DNA of 64,000 nt from Crocinitomicaceae bacterium. GTDB lineage: Bacteria > Bacteroidota > Bacteroidia > Flavobacteriales_D > Crocinitomicaceae. Both the position numbers and the translations under genes were made by a program. Within the stretch, counting starts at the first letter, position 1. Each line of letters opens with the position of its first letter. The notes beneath the pieces are model-generated. The model was not told the origin of the DNA, searched no databases, and worked only from the letters and a program-made list of their open reading frames with translations. Shown here piece after piece: positions 43,553 through 52,490 of this stretch. The stretch lies in contig JAIPAL010000001.1 of NCBI GenBank assembly GCA_021740085.1, forward strand, positions 248,001 through 312,000. Direction: 5' to 3'.

Positions 43553-46228
43553 TTACTTCAATAGGTTGACAGATCCTGTGATTAATTGCCACGCACTTGG
43601 AATGTTGCAAGGCTTGTATTTCAAAACGTAGGCATAAATTCCATCAGGGCAAATCACTCCACGGTATTTTCCATCCCATCCCATTTCTTTGTTATCCGTT
43701 TTAAAAACTAATTCGCCCCAACGATTGTACACACAAAACTCCCAATCAATAATTTCAAAATCAGTAATGGGTTTGAAAATATCGTTTTTACCATCCTCAT
43801 CAGGAATAAAGGTATTGGGTATGTAAAGTGTAAATGGACTTACTTTAACCGTACAAATGGCGGAGTCTTTACAGCCAAACGCGTTGGAAACTAACTGAAT
43901 TGGGTTGTCGGTCCCTGACACAACGTATTCATGAGAAAAATTGGCTAGAGTGGACGAAAAGCCAAGATGGTCGAAGTAGTAAAGGTAGCTGGAAGCCCCA
44001 CTAGATTCATCGATAAAATTAACGGTATTATCGCAAACATCCACTTCAGTTGGATTAACACTAAATCCTGCAATAGGTGACGGGTGAACAGTTACTAGAT
44101 CTTGTTGAAGCATGTAAAGGGTGTCAATACATCCTTCGAGAGTAATTAAGGTTAATCCGACACTATAGGTTCCCACTTGATAATAGACATGGGTAGCATT
44201 TTGAGAAGTCGCCGTTCCCCCATCGCCAAAGTCCCACGAGTAGATTGTGTTGCCGTCTGAAGTGCTCGTATTGATAAAGGTTGCAGTGGATGGAGCGCAT
44301 TGCAAGGTGTTTAAGAAAACGTAATCAATAGTAGGCTCAAAATACACATATACTTGTTGAACGACTGAATCTATGCAATTATCAAAACTACCGTAAAGTG
44401 TAACGGGATGAAAACCAGCATTTAAATAGGAAACATCGTTTACGTCTATACTGGTTGAGTTGGATGGGGAAGCACTTGTACCAAAGTCCCACCAATAAGT
44501 ACTATTGGGTGGCCCGCTCACCGTTGCATCAAAATCGTATAATCCGCCATTGATGCAAAGTGAATCACTGTGAGTAAAACTCAAAAGCAGGGGTTCGTAT
44601 ACTGTAATTTGCACATCGCTTGTATCCGAGCAATTTAAGCCCGAACTAGCGATTAATTGTACAGTATAGTTACCGGGACTCGTGTAGGTATAGCTTGGAG
44701 AAAAGGCCGCACTAACATCTGTATTTATGCCCGGCACTCCAAAATCCCATTGATAGAGAATACTATTACTGGAGGAGTTCCCAAATGGAATGGTGTAGCC
44801 AAGGCAAGAAAGATCTGGAGGAACAAGAATATTGGAAACTGCTTGCCCAAAAATATATACGGAATCTGTAAAGCTGGTTTGACATTCTCCATTGTCTCCG
44901 TTAAGCGTTATGGTGTGAAAACCTGGCGTTGTATAATTGATAGTTGGACCAGCTAAACCATTCGAGCTTGCTTGGGAAGCATTGGCATCAAAAGTCCAAT
45001 TATAGGTGCCGATATTGGGAGAACTAGAGATTCCAACGAAATTAAATTCGTTTCCAATAATGCACAACGAATCTTCAGCAGTCCATGAAATAGAGAAAGG
45101 GTTATTTACTATTATTGAAATATACGCCGTATCTGTACAAGGCAGCCCTGGATTAACAATTAATTGTGCTTGGTAAGTTCCCGGTGCAGGGTAGGTATAG
45201 TTCGGTTCAAAATTACTGCTAACATCAGCATTGGTGCCGGGCACGCCAAAATTCCAGGCATAGCTGGTTCCTCCGTAAGAATTATTATCAAATTGAACAT
45301 TTAATCCTTGGCAATAGGAAATAAATGTCGGCAGCTGTTCTTGTGTAGGAAGAATCGCTTGCATCGTTATATTACAGTTGAAAACACGGAATAAAAAATC
45401 ACGGACAGTTTCCCCAATGATAACGCCATTTCTAATTTCTTGGACGCGAACTCCTACCACAAATAAGCCGATCATAGAAGGGTTAACATTTAAGATCCCT
45501 GTCACTGGATTTATGGATACGGATGAACCGGGTCCTAATGGTGTAGCAGCATTGAAACCCCCCGCCCAATTTACAGGTGGATAAGGCGGAGGAGGGGCTT
45601 GTAAAGGCATTGGATTTACTGAACTTGCCCCTGAGTTTGGGGTAACTAATGAATACACTAATTGATCACCATCGGGGTCGGTTGCAACATGGTTGAAAAC
45701 TAAATTGTCGTTGTTGCAAAGTAGAATAGGGGGGTAATTTACAAAGCGTGGACTGCTGTTTTGATAGTAATTAGAACCTGAGCCAGGAATGGTCGTGCTT
45801 AAGGTAATGCCCGTATCATCGGGATTGATTAGGTTAGTGACATTTGGTCCCCGGCAACACCGTTGGTAGGAGATTGTATAACCATTTGGTGATGGGGGCA
45901 ATGTAACTACAACCGTATAAATGGCTCTTTCGACACAAATATTTGTCGGAGGGGTGGCACAAGGATTATTAAAGATTACAGGTAAAACTGTGCTGCCGGG
46001 AAATGGCACATCGATATTTTGGTACAATGAGTTTCCTCCTATATAGATGGATAACTTTAAAGGATTGTCGTATTCTGCCCCTGTGGAATTGCAATCGCGG
46101 TAAAGGGTAATAAAAAAACGGTACTGATTATTTCCAAGGTAATTATAGTAAATATCACCACCAATTATGTGCGAAGCAAAAAATGGTTTCGAGAACAAGA
46201 TAAAACAACAAAGAATTAGTATCCTCAT
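43553..46228 (-). CDS. Secreted PKD-repeat protein with T9SS type B sorting domain
   Basis: An 891-residue exported protein. Signal peptide (1-18); an N-terminal region (about 19-280) with the phrase HIIGGDIYYNYLGNNQYRF, seen in many Bacteroidota adhesin-like proteins; then at least four PKD-type beta-sandwich repeats (about 290-770; recurrent SYTYTSPGNYTVQLI and WDFGDGG motifs); and a gliding-motility type B C-terminus (about 798-891; IPNTFIPDEDG, YNRWGE). It should be secreted by T9SS and anchored or released at the surface. No SprF/PorP gene lies beside it, unlike the CotH cargo at 17041. Confidence 0.9.
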   Translation of the reverse strand: MRILILCCFILFSKPFFASHIIGGDIYYNYLGNNQYRFFITLYRDCNSTGAEYDNPLKLSIYIGGNSLYQNIDVPFPGSTVLPVIFNNPCATPPTNICVERAIYTVVVTLPPSPNGYTISYQRCCRGPNVTNLINPDDTGITLSTTIPGSGSNYYQNSSPRFVNYPPILLCNNDNLVFNHVATDPDGDQLVYSLVTPNSGASSVNPMPLQAPPPPYPPVNWAGGFNAATPLGPGSSVSINPVTGILNVNPSMIGLFVVGVRVQEIRNGVIIGETVRDFLFRVFNCNITMQAILPTQEQLPTFISYCQGLNVQFDNNSYGGTSYAWNFGVPGTNADVSSNFEPNYTYPAPGTYQAQLIVNPGLPCTDTAYISIIVNNPFSISWTAEDSLCIIGNEFNFVGISSSPNIGTYNWTFDANASQASSNGLAGPTINYTTPGFHTITLNGDNGECQTSFTDSVYIFGQAVSNILVPPDLSCLGYTIPFGNSSSNSILYQWDFGVPGINTDVSAAFSPSYTYTSPGNYTVQLIASSGLNCSDTSDVQITVYEPLLLSFTHSDSLCINGGLYDFDATVSGPPNSTYWWDFGTSASPSNSTSIDVNDVSYLNAGFHPVTLYGSFDNCIDSVVQQVYVYFEPTIDYVFLNTLQCAPSTATFINTSTSDGNTIYSWDFGDGGTATSQNATHVYYQVGTYSVGLTLITLEGCIDTLYMLQQDLVTVHPSPIAGFSVNPTEVDVCDNTVNFIDESSGASSYLYYFDHLGFSSTLANFSHEYVVSGTDNPIQLVSNAFGCKDSAICTVKVSPFTLYIPNTFIPDEDGKNDIFKPITDFEIIDWEFCVYNRWGELVFKTDNKEMGWDGKYRGVICPDGIYAYVLKYKPCNIPSAWQLITGSVNLLK

Positions 46229-46273
46229 AGGTTGGTTAGACGTAAAGTTAAGGCAAATGTTTGCTTTAAAAAA

Positions 46274-47062
46274 TCATTTAATTTGTTCAAAATTGAAAAT
46301 AGAAGAGTTGTAACAAAAACCACCCCAATTTTCTATGGCCGAACCATCAATTTTTTTTACGTTTCCGTCCTCTAGAAATGACAATTCCTTGCCATAAAAA
46401 TAGTTGGCTGCTTTATTATAATATTCCTTTCTAGTGGGGTGTTCCGGTGAACATAGGTTAAATATTTCCCCTGTTATTTTTTGATTAATTAGCATTGAAA
46501 CCGCCCGAATCACGTCTGTTTGGTGGATTAAATTCACAGGTGTTTCTCCATCGCTAATTGGCATTTCTTTTTTAATAAGTTGATTAATAGGATTTCTCCC
46601 CGGACCAATTAAGCCACCCAATCTTAACACACAATGATTTTTTTGTTTCAAAACGAACTCTTCTGCATGAACTAATGGGTGCTCAGCTTTTAGTGGGCTC
46701 TTTTCATTTAATAACCCAAGCGTATCCGCATAAACACTGGTTGAACTAAGAAAAATAACTTGGGTGCTTGATGGAAAATAAGCAATTAATGAAGAAATAA
46801 CAGCAGGATAATTACTAAATTTAGTGGGTGGTAAGCCGATAATTAACACGTCTGTTTCGAGTGATTTATTGTCCAATAAGTTTATGTTTACGGAGCTTTC
46901 TGCGAATTCCAGTCCTATTGGAGACCAATTTCTACTTTTAAAAAAAACTTGTTTTTCTACTTTTCTAGAGGAGATAACGATTTTAAAACCCTCCTTATGT
47001 AATGATTCTGCAAGGGGAATTCCGATCCATCCTCCTCCAATAATTGTTATTTTTTCTTTCAT
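46274..47062 (-). CDS. NAD(P)-dependent epimerase/dehydratase-like protein
   Basis: A 262-residue Rossmann-fold protein. The start chosen is ATG at 47062; a longer frame of 38 residues adds a non-domain tail. The nucleotide-binding motif GGGWIG is at 9-14. FLSSTSVY (about 106-113) carries the Ser and Tyr of the extended-SDR catalytic set, but YxxxK is not clear because after the Tyr comes ADTLG. It resembles the YeeZ/ChaD-type branch. The substrate is unknown. It diverges from lpdA with a 42-base spacer. Confidence 0.75.
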   Translation of the reverse strand: MKEKITIIGGGWIGIPLAESLHKEGFKIVISSRKVEKQVFFKSRNWSPIGLEFAESSVNINLLDNKSLETDVLIIGLPPTKFSNYPAVISSLIAYFPSSTQVIFLSSTSVYADTLGLLNEKSPLKAEHPLVHAEEFVLKQKNHCVLRLGGLIGPGRNPINQLIKKEMPISDGETPVNLIHQTDVIRAVSMLINQKITGEIFNLCSPEHPTRKEYYNKAANYFYGKELSFLEDGNVKKIDGSAIENWGGFCYNSSIFNFEQIK

Positions 47063-47077
47063 TATCTGATTAAGTCT

Positions 47078-47085
47078 TAACTTTG
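47078..47085 (+). promoter_or_regulatory. Candidate -7 box for lpdA
   Basis: TAACTTTG, a TAnnTTTG match, 19 bases before ATG at 47105 in the narrow spacer shared with the divergent epimerase gene. A -33 element is not evident. Confidence 0.35.
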
Positions 47086-47104
47086 CGATTATAAAGATAC
47101 GAAG

Positions 47105-48508
47105 ATGGGTAGTTATGACGTAATTATTATTGGCTCTGGACCTGGCGGTTATGTTTCTGCCATTCGATGTGCTCAATTAGGAATGAAGACAGCAATTGTT
47201 GAAAAATACAATACGCTTGGTGGTACTTGCTTGAATGTAGGGTGTATTCCATCAAAAGCACTACTTGATTCTTCTGAACATTTTTTCAATGCGAAGCATA
47301 ATTTTTCTACGCATGGAATTGAAGTAGAAGGATTAAAAGCAAATATGGAACAAATGATCCACCGTAAAAATGAGGTGGTAAGTCAAACATGTTCAGGTGT
47401 TAAGTTTTTGATGGATAAAAATAAAATCGATGTGCATCATGGCTTGGGTTCTTTTGTCGATAAGAATTCCGTTTTAGTGAAAAGTGAGGACGGTTCAGAA
47501 ACGGTAATCACTGCAAAAAACATCATCATTGCTACTGGATCAAAACCCAATTTCTTCCCAGGAATGGAGCCGGATAAGAAGCGGATTATTACTTCTACGG
47601 AAGCACTAAACATGAAAGAAATTCCCAAAAAAATGTTGGTGATTGGCGCCGGCGTTATTGGCTTAGAATTAGGTTCTGTATTTAGTCGTTTGGGAAGTGA
47701 AATTGAAGTAATTGAATTCGCCGCGTCTTTATTACCTACGATGGACGGAACGATTGGGAAAGAATTTTCAAAAATTTTAAAGAAAGAAGGATTTAAGTTT
47801 CAAATGGAACACCGTGTTCAGAAGGTTGTGAACAAGGGAAAATCAGTGGTGGTTACCGCCTTAAATAAAAAGGAGGAAACAGTAACTTTTGAAGCGGATT
47901 ATTGCTTGGTGGCGGTTGGAAGAAAAGCATACACAGAAGGCTTGAATCTTGCTAATGCGGGACTTACCGCTAATAATCGGGGACAAGTAGAGGTGAATGA
48001 AAATCTACAGACTGCTGTACCTACTATTTTTGCTATTGGCGATGTCGTAAGAGGCGCAATGCTTGCTCATAAAGCGGAAGAAGAAGGCGTGTTTGTTGCT
48101 GAATTTTTGGCGGGACAAAAACCACACATTAATTACAATTTAATTCCAGGAGTTGTCTATACTTGGCCCGAAGTGGCTGCCGTTGGAAAAACGGAGGAAG
48201 AAATTAAGGCGATGGGTATCGAATATAAAGTCGGAAGTTTTCCAATCAAAGCACTCGGAAGAGCGCGTGCTAGCATGGATACAGCCGGACTGATAAAAAT
48301 TATTGCCGATAAAAAAACCGATGAGGTCTTGGGCGTACATATGATTGCCCCACGTGCAGCTGACTTAATTATGGAAGCGGTGGTGGCAATGGAATATCGT
48401 GCATCTGCCGAGGATATAGTTCGGATTTGTCATCCACATCCAACGTATTCTGAAGCGATGAAGGAAGCTGCCATGGCGGCAACCGATAATCGCGCAATGC
48501 ACATTTAA
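47105..48508 (+). CDS. lpdA: Dihydrolipoyl dehydrogenase (E3)
   Basis: A 467-residue FAD flavoenzyme that reoxidises dihydrolipoamide in the 2-oxoacid dehydrogenase and glycine cleavage complexes. FAD motif GSGPGGY (10-16), redox-active disulfide C42/C47 in GGTCLNVGC, NAD motif GAGVIGLELG (about 178-187), and the catalytic His/Glu pair in HPHPTYSEA (about 443-451) are present. Length is normal. The complexes it serves are encoded elsewhere. No frame or motif defect is visible. Confidence 0.97.
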   Translation: MGSYDVIIIGSGPGGYVSAIRCAQLGMKTAIVEKYNTLGGTCLNVGCIPSKALLDSSEHFFNAKHNFSTHGIEVEGLKANMEQMIHRKNEVVSQTCSGVKFLMDKNKIDVHHGLGSFVDKNSVLVKSEDGSETVITAKNIIIATGSKPNFFPGMEPDKKRIITSTEALNMKEIPKKMLVIGAGVIGLELGSVFSRLGSEIEVIEFAASLLPTMDGTIGKEFSKILKKEGFKFQMEHRVQKVVNKGKSVVVTALNKKEETVTFEADYCLVAVGRKAYTEGLNLANAGLTANNRGQVEVNENLQTAVPTIFAIGDVVRGAMLAHKAEEEGVFVAEFLAGQKPHINYNLIPGVVYTWPEVAAVGKTEEEIKAMGIEYKVGSFPIKALGRARASMDTAGLIKIIADKKTDEVLGVHMIAPRAADLIMEAVVAMEYRASAEDIVRICHPHPTYSEAMKEAAMAATDNRAMHI

Positions 48509-49237
48509 TTAGTTATTCCACAAGGACCAGCTTTTCATTGCTTGCGCTTTCAACATACCTTCTCCATTCATTATGGTGGCCCCTTGATTTTCTGCTTTTT
48601 GAAGAAACATTGATTTTATTGGGTTGTAAATTAAATCGATGACCAAATGGTCTTTGCCAATGCCTTCGTAGGGGAGGGGTAAGTAATCAGAACTATTCGG
48701 AAAAGTCCCCACCGGAGTACAATTAACCATTAATTTACAAGCATTTAGCATTTGAAGATTAACTTCTGAATAGTTAAAGTGTTTATTCTTCCCAAGGGGA
48801 TTACGACTGATAAAAATCACATCAACACCAATTTCTTTTAAAACACTTGCGACTGCTTTTGCCGCGCTTCCCGTCCCAAAAATAAGGGCCCGCTCATGTT
48901 GATTGTTTAGAAATGGTTTGATGGCCTGCTTAAATCCAAAAGCATCGGTATTGTAGCCAATTTTTTTATCCCCATCGAAGACAATGGTATTCACGGCGCC
49001 AATCTTTTCAGCAATGGGGTCGAGCTCATCTAAAAATGGAATAACACTTTCTTTGTATGGAATGGTCACATTAAGCCCGGCAGGTTGTAGGTCAAATACC
49101 GATTGAATATCTTCGATAGTTTTCAGTTCAAAGTTTTGGTATTTTGCTACAATATTTTCATTTACAAAGTAATCTGAAAAAAAGTTGGCAGAAAAAGAAT
49201 GTTGCAGTGTTTTTCCAACTAAACCGTATACTTTCAT
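48509..49237 (-). CDS. aroE: Shikimate dehydrogenase
   Basis: A 242-residue enzyme of the shikimate pathway that reduces 3-dehydroshikimate with NADPH. Substrate-binding SFS (LQHSFSANFF), catalytic Lys in NVTIPYKESV (about K63) and the Asp in NTDAFGF (about D98) are present. A Rossmann nucleotide loop GTGSAAKAV follows. It is slightly shorter than E. coli AroE but matches Bacteroidota forms. It converges with lpdA (1 base between stops) and is followed upstream by the M15 peptidase gene 18 bases away. Confidence 0.95.
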   Translation of the reverse strand: MKVYGLVGKTLQHSFSANFFSDYFVNENIVAKYQNFELKTIEDIQSVFDLQPAGLNVTIPYKESVIPFLDELDPIAEKIGAVNTIVFDGDKKIGYNTDAFGFKQAIKPFLNNQHERALIFGTGSAAKAVASVLKEIGVDVIFISRNPLGKNKHFNYSEVNLQMLNACKLMVNCTPVGTFPNSSDYLPLPYEGIGKDHLVIDLIYNPIKSMFLQKAENQGATIMNGEGMLKAQAMKSWSLWNN

Positions 49238-49255
49238 TCTCTATTGCTTATTTGC

Positions 49256-49993
49256 TTATAACAATTCTGGTCGATATTCGAAATGCATAGTATCAAAATG
49301 GGACCACTTACCTCCCCAAATAAACCCATGTTTTTCAAAAATATCAACGATTCCTTGAGGAATTTTATTTTGATATTTTGGCTTCGCTTTCTCATCGGTG
49401 CAGCCACAAGCCCATTGCCAGTAGTTGGAATAGCTCGTATTCAAATCAATGGTAATTCCAAAGGAATGATTGCTTAGTCTTTTTGTGCCGTTAATGTATC
49501 GCCAATTGAAAGTTCCACCAATATTAGTCAAATATTTTTTCCATTCTGGATGTTTATCCAGTTCATCAGAAATGGCTTTTAGTTCTAAATGCGCATTGTT
49601 CACTTTACTAAATTGAAAGGTTTGATTTACCAATTTGGGGCACCACACCACATTTACTAAATTCTTAACAACGGCCTCTCTTGTTGCACCATACATTTTT
49701 TTGAAAAACGCCTCATTTCGAATTCTCCCCGCATCGCTAAGTTGATTTTCAGTAATGGTGCCTTTTGTATAGGTATAATAAAATTGGTCTTGAATATCAG
49801 GTTTTTCTAGCAGTTCAGCGGTACCTTTTGCTATTTTATCATCATAAATTAATTTTGTGCCATCATGAAAGTAAACATAGTTTTCGCTAATGTGATGTAT
49901 AGAAAATGGGTAGGCCTGAACTAGTTTATCAGCCGATTTTTTCTCGGGAGACAGGGTAAATGAAAGTGAGAATAGGAAAAATACAGCTCTCAT
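49256..49993 (-). CDS. M15-family D-Ala-D-Ala/peptidoglycan carboxypeptidase
   Basis: A 245-residue zinc peptidase of the M15 (VanY/D,D- or L,D-carboxypeptidase) type. A short N-terminal hydrophobic segment (1-15) may be a signal peptide. The zinc site is seen as H176 and D183 (SNHSFGITIDLN) and H237 (HFDTMHFEY), with a catalytic acid near E239. It trims peptidoglycan peptides in the periplasm. Extra Cys pairs (C195, C197 in WACGCTD) are unusual and may form a disulfide. It lies between aroE and the duplicated secreted protein gene (6 bases). Confidence 0.85.
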   Translation of the reverse strand: MRAVFFLFSLSFTLSPEKKSADKLVQAYPFSIHHISENYVYFHDGTKLIYDDKIAKGTAELLEKPDIQDQFYYTYTKGTITENQLSDAGRIRNEAFFKKMYGATREAVVKNLVNVVWCPKLVNQTFQFSKVNNAHLELKAISDELDKHPEWKKYLTNIGGTFNWRYINGTKRLSNHSFGITIDLNTSYSNYWQWACGCTDEKAKPKYQNKIPQGIVDIFEKHGFIWGGKWSHFDTMHFEYRPELL

Positions 49994-49999
49994 TAATGG

Positions 50000-50425
50000 T
50001 TAGTTTTTAGCCGCGTCTGTTAAAATCGCCCGTGGAACATTTGGGAATCGTTCTGAAAGTCCATAACACCAGAGGTCAGTTGGAAATGTTGCCCCTTCTA
50101 GGATGTGCCATTTTCCATTTGTTTTTTTAAATAAAGCCCCACAGTAACAGCAATCGCCATAGTCTTCTGGCATCCTTAGCACTTTACCATCTTTTCGTTG
50201 TGCCTTCCCTTCGAAGAAGGCATAGTCATTCATCACTTTAAAATGATCTACAACAAACACAACATCTTGCTGTACGCGATCGTAAACTCTTTCCCTCATT
50301 AAATCGAGCATCTGCGTTCGTTCCGCGCTGTTTGCAGTTGATTTAGTTTTAAAATCTCGCAGGCTTTGTGCCGTGCCGATAGTTGTTATGGCAACAAATA
50401 AAATAAGTAAGATGCTTTTTTTCAT
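50000..50425 (-). CDS. Secreted protein of unknown function, tandem copy A
   Basis: A 141-residue protein. ATG at 50425 gives a clean signal peptide (1-19, ending GTAQ); an upstream in-frame start would bury it. The mature part begins SLRDFKTK and has conserved-looking blocks RERVYDRVQQDVVFVVDHFK, YAFFEGKAQRKDG and CCYCGALFKKTNGKWHI. It has three cysteines close together (CCYC) and one further on. No family recognised. It is nearly the same as the neighbouring copy B, so it arose by a recent tandem duplication. Confidence 0.72.
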   Translation of the reverse strand: MKKSILLILFVAITTIGTAQSLRDFKTKSTANSAERTQMLDLMRERVYDRVQQDVVFVVDHFKVMNDYAFFEGKAQRKDGKVLRMPEDYGDCCYCGALFKKTNGKWHILEGATFPTDLWCYGLSERFPNVPRAILTDAAKN

Positions 50426-50436
50426 AAAAATCAGTT

Positions 50437-50452
50437 TTATGGATAAATGTAC
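50437..50452 (-). promoter_or_regulatory. Duplicated upstream block with candidate -7 box (copy A)
   Basis: Sixteen identical bases occur at the same distance before both tandem genes. On the minus strand they include TACATTTA, one base off TAnnTTTG. Confidence 0.4.
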
Positions 50453-50561
50453 GAGTTTCTTTAATAAATGGGCCACTATTCGAAGTAGTAATCTGTGGGC
50501 CTCACTTTCTATGTTGGGTGAATGAAAGTAAGTATAAGAAAAAATACTGATTTTTTAATCG

Positions 50562-50996
50562 TTAATATTTAGCAGCTTCTGATAAAATCGCCCGTGGAAC
50601 ATTTGGGAATCGTTCTGTAAGTCCCGAACACCAAACATCGTTAGGAAATGTTGCTCCATCTAGGATGTGCCATTTGCCATTTGTTTTTTTGAATAAAGCA
50701 CCACAATAACAGCAAACATCTACATCCTCCAGAAATAGTGATAGATCCATTGATTTTCCATCTTTTCGTTGAGCCGTGCCTTCAAAAAAAGCATAATCAT
50801 TCATGACTTTAAAGTGATTCACCACAAAGACAACATCTTGCTGTACATGGTCGTAAACTCTTTCTCTCATTAAATCGAGCATTTGCGTTCGTTCCGCGCT
50901 ATTTGCAGTTGTTTTTGTTTTGAAGTCTCGTAGGCTTTGCGCCGTTCCGATAGTTGTTAAGGCAACAATTAAAATAAGTAGAATGCTTTTTTTCAT
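50562..50996 (-). CDS. Secreted protein of unknown function, tandem copy B
   Basis: A 144-residue paralogue of copy A with the same signal peptide and the same CCYCGALFKK block. Roughly nine in ten residues agree outside one segment, where copy A has VLRMPEDYGD and copy B has SMDLSLFLEDVDV. The start is ATG at 50996. Upstream of both copies is the same 16-base block (50437-50452 and 51007-51022), which contains TACATTTA on the minus strand, so the promoter was duplicated too. Function unknown. Confidence 0.72.
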   Translation of the reverse strand: MKKSILLILIVALTTIGTAQSLRDFKTKTTANSAERTQMLDLMRERVYDHVQQDVVFVVNHFKVMNDYAFFEGTAQRKDGKSMDLSLFLEDVDVCCYCGALFKKTNGKWHILDGATFPNDVWCSGLTERFPNVPRAILSEAAKY

Positions 50997-51006
50997 AAAA
51001 ACTATA

Positions 51007-51022
51007 TTATGGATAAATGTAC
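51007..51022 (-). promoter_or_regulatory. Duplicated upstream block with candidate -7 box (copy B)
   Basis: Same 16-base sequence as 50437-50452, 11 bases before the copy B start. Its conservation against diverged flanks supports a regulatory role. Confidence 0.4.
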
Positions 51023-51163
51023 AAATTTCTATTGTTAGCACAGCCATCTTTTTTGTTTCTCCCCTCTCAAAGGAGTAATGAATTGATGTGTTTATTCGTG
51101 GGCTTTGTCTTCTATTTAGAAGAAAATGACACGTCATAACTCACAATATTTTAACTTTGTCAA

Positions 51164-52102
51164 GTGGAAGAAGCACTCGTATTAAAATCTACTGGATTAT
51201 GGTATACCTTGGAATTGGGAAATGGGGAGGTTGCACAGGCCCGAATTCGAGGAAAGCTAAGATTAGATGGACTCTCTACCACCAACCCAATTGCTGCGGG
51301 TGACAGGGTCTATATCCGTGATGAAAAAGATAGCGAAGGAAATTATCTTATAGATAATGTGGTGGCGCGACATAATTACATTGTCCGAAAATCTACTAAT
51401 TTGAGTAAGCAGATGCAAATAATGGCTGCTAATATTGACCATGCCTATTTAGTAGTCACCTTAAAATCACCGGTTACACAACTTGCTTTTATTGATCGTT
51501 TTTTGGTGGCAGCTGAGTCGTTTAGAATACCAACTACCTTATTATTTAATAAAATTGATTTGTATAGCGAAAAAGAAGCGGGTCTTTTCGAAGTGTTAAA
51601 ATCGATTTACACAGATGTTGGCTATGCGGTTGAACCGATATCAACCTTTAATTCCGATTCCATTTCCTTTTTAAAAGAGGAAATCAAGGGTAAAAATGTT
51701 ATGATATCAGGTAATAGTGGCGTTGGAAAATCATCTTTGGTAGCCGCATTAGATCCAAATCTAAATTTGCGGATTGGAGAAATATCACAATCTCACGAAC
51801 AGGGTAAGCACACCACAACCTTTGCTGAAATGCATAAATTAGCAAGTGGCGGCTATATTATTGATACCCCAGGCATCCGTGCTTTTGGATTAATTAATCT
51901 CGAAAAAGACCACATCGCTCATTACTTTAGAGAAATGCGGAGCAGGCTAGGGGAATGTAAGTTTCATAATTGCTTGCACTTAAATGAACCTCATTGTGCC
52001 GTAAAACTAGCCCTTGAAGAGGAGAAAATCGCTCCCTCCCGCTACCATAGTTATGTGCAACTCATGGAAGATGACGCTAGTTCTCCTTATCGGTATGATT
52101 GA
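51164..52102 (+). CDS. rsgA: Ribosome small subunit maturation GTPase RsgA
   Basis: A 312-residue circularly permuted GTPase that checks late 30S assembly. An OB fold (about 5-75) is followed by the permuted G motifs: G4 FNKIDL (128-133), G1 GNSGVGKSS (183-191), G3 DTPGI (234-238). The C-terminal zinc knuckle uses C265, C270, H272 and C278. The start is GTG at 51164. The end overlaps the convergent XRE gene by 16 bases. Length is normal. Confidence 0.95.
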   Translation: MEEALVLKSTGLWYTLELGNGEVAQARIRGKLRLDGLSTTNPIAAGDRVYIRDEKDSEGNYLIDNVVARHNYIVRKSTNLSKQMQIMAANIDHAYLVVTLKSPVTQLAFIDRFLVAAESFRIPTTLLFNKIDLYSEKEAGLFEVLKSIYTDVGYAVEPISTFNSDSISFLKEEIKGKNVMISGNSGVGKSSLVAALDPNLNLRIGEISQSHEQGKHTTTFAEMHKLASGGYIIDTPGIRAFGLINLEKDHIAHYFREMRSRLGECKFHNCLHLNEPHCAVKLALEEEKIAPSRYHSYVQLMEDDASSPYRYD

Positions 52103-52332
52103 AAAACGGTTTCAAAATCACCTAGTTTTCCAAGGATAAAAGCGATTTTTAATAATGAATCTAATGAAACATGACCACTCGTTTCAAATCGTTTGTAACT
52201 CCCAAGCGAAACATTGGCACGTTGAGCAAGTTCACTCTGGGACATTTTAAGTTCTTTTCGAAGGGTTCTTGTTCGTTGAGCAAGTTCCTTCAGTATGTCT
52301 GTTGGATTTTTATCAATGGAAAAAGGATTCAT
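52087..52332 (-). CDS. Small XRE-family DNA-binding regulator
   Basis: An 81-residue cytosolic protein, nearly all one helix-turn-helix domain (about 18-72; MSQSELAQRANVSLGSYKRFE contains the recognition helix, split here by family alignment at about 35-55). It resembles antitoxin or housekeeping repressors of the lambda Cro/C1 type. No partner toxin gene is beside it, as the upstream side is tRNA-remnant DNA. The final bases overlap the convergent rsgA gene by 16. Targets unknown. Confidence 0.85.
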   Translation of the reverse strand: MNPFSIDKNPTDILKELAQRTRTLRKELKMSQSELAQRANVSLGSYKRFETSGHVSLDSLLKIAFILGKLGDFETVFQSYR

Positions 52333-52426
52333 TATAGATAATATATTAGCTTAAATATTTTTGAGGTGAAGTTTAAAATGCTGCTATTGTAAACACAGAC
52401 AAGTTCCCGACATTAAAAAACGAAAA

Positions 52427-52453
52427 AGCCCGCTTCATTTTATGAAGTGGGCT
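52427..52453 (-). terminator. Intrinsic terminator after tRNA fragment
   Basis: On the minus strand a 12-bp stem (AGCCCACTTCAT/ATGAAGCGGGCT, one G-U) closes a 3-base loop and is followed by TTTTT (52422-52426 region). It directly follows the tRNA fragment, so the fragment keeps the context of a real tRNA gene end. Confidence 0.8.
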
Positions 52454-52460
52454 CCTTTTG

Positions 52461-52490
52461 TGATCCGCTCAGGAGTCGAACCTGAGACCT
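52461..52490 (-). pseudogene. tRNA 3' fragment (T arm and acceptor 3' strand)
   Basis: On the minus strand, 30 bases make an intact tRNA 3' part: variable-region bases, a T arm (stem TCAGG/CCTGA, loop TTCGACT), then acceptor GCGGATC and discriminator A. There is no matching 5' half: the acceptor partner GATCCGC and the D and anticodon arms are missing and replaced by a palindrome at 52491-52506. It agrees with the tRNA-Arg 3' end nearby at 22 of 29 positions, with paired changes in the T stem, so it looks derived from a different working tRNA. Confidence 0.8.

Noticed and set aside
46274-47176. Longer start for the epimerase-like gene at 47176
   Set aside because: It would run back past the lpdA start and adds 38 residues before the Rossmann motif; ATG at 47062 puts GGGWIG at 9-14.
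52087-52332. XRE protein as antitoxin of a toxin-antitoxin pair
   Set aside because: No small toxin gene on either side: rsgA on one side, tRNA remnant on the other.
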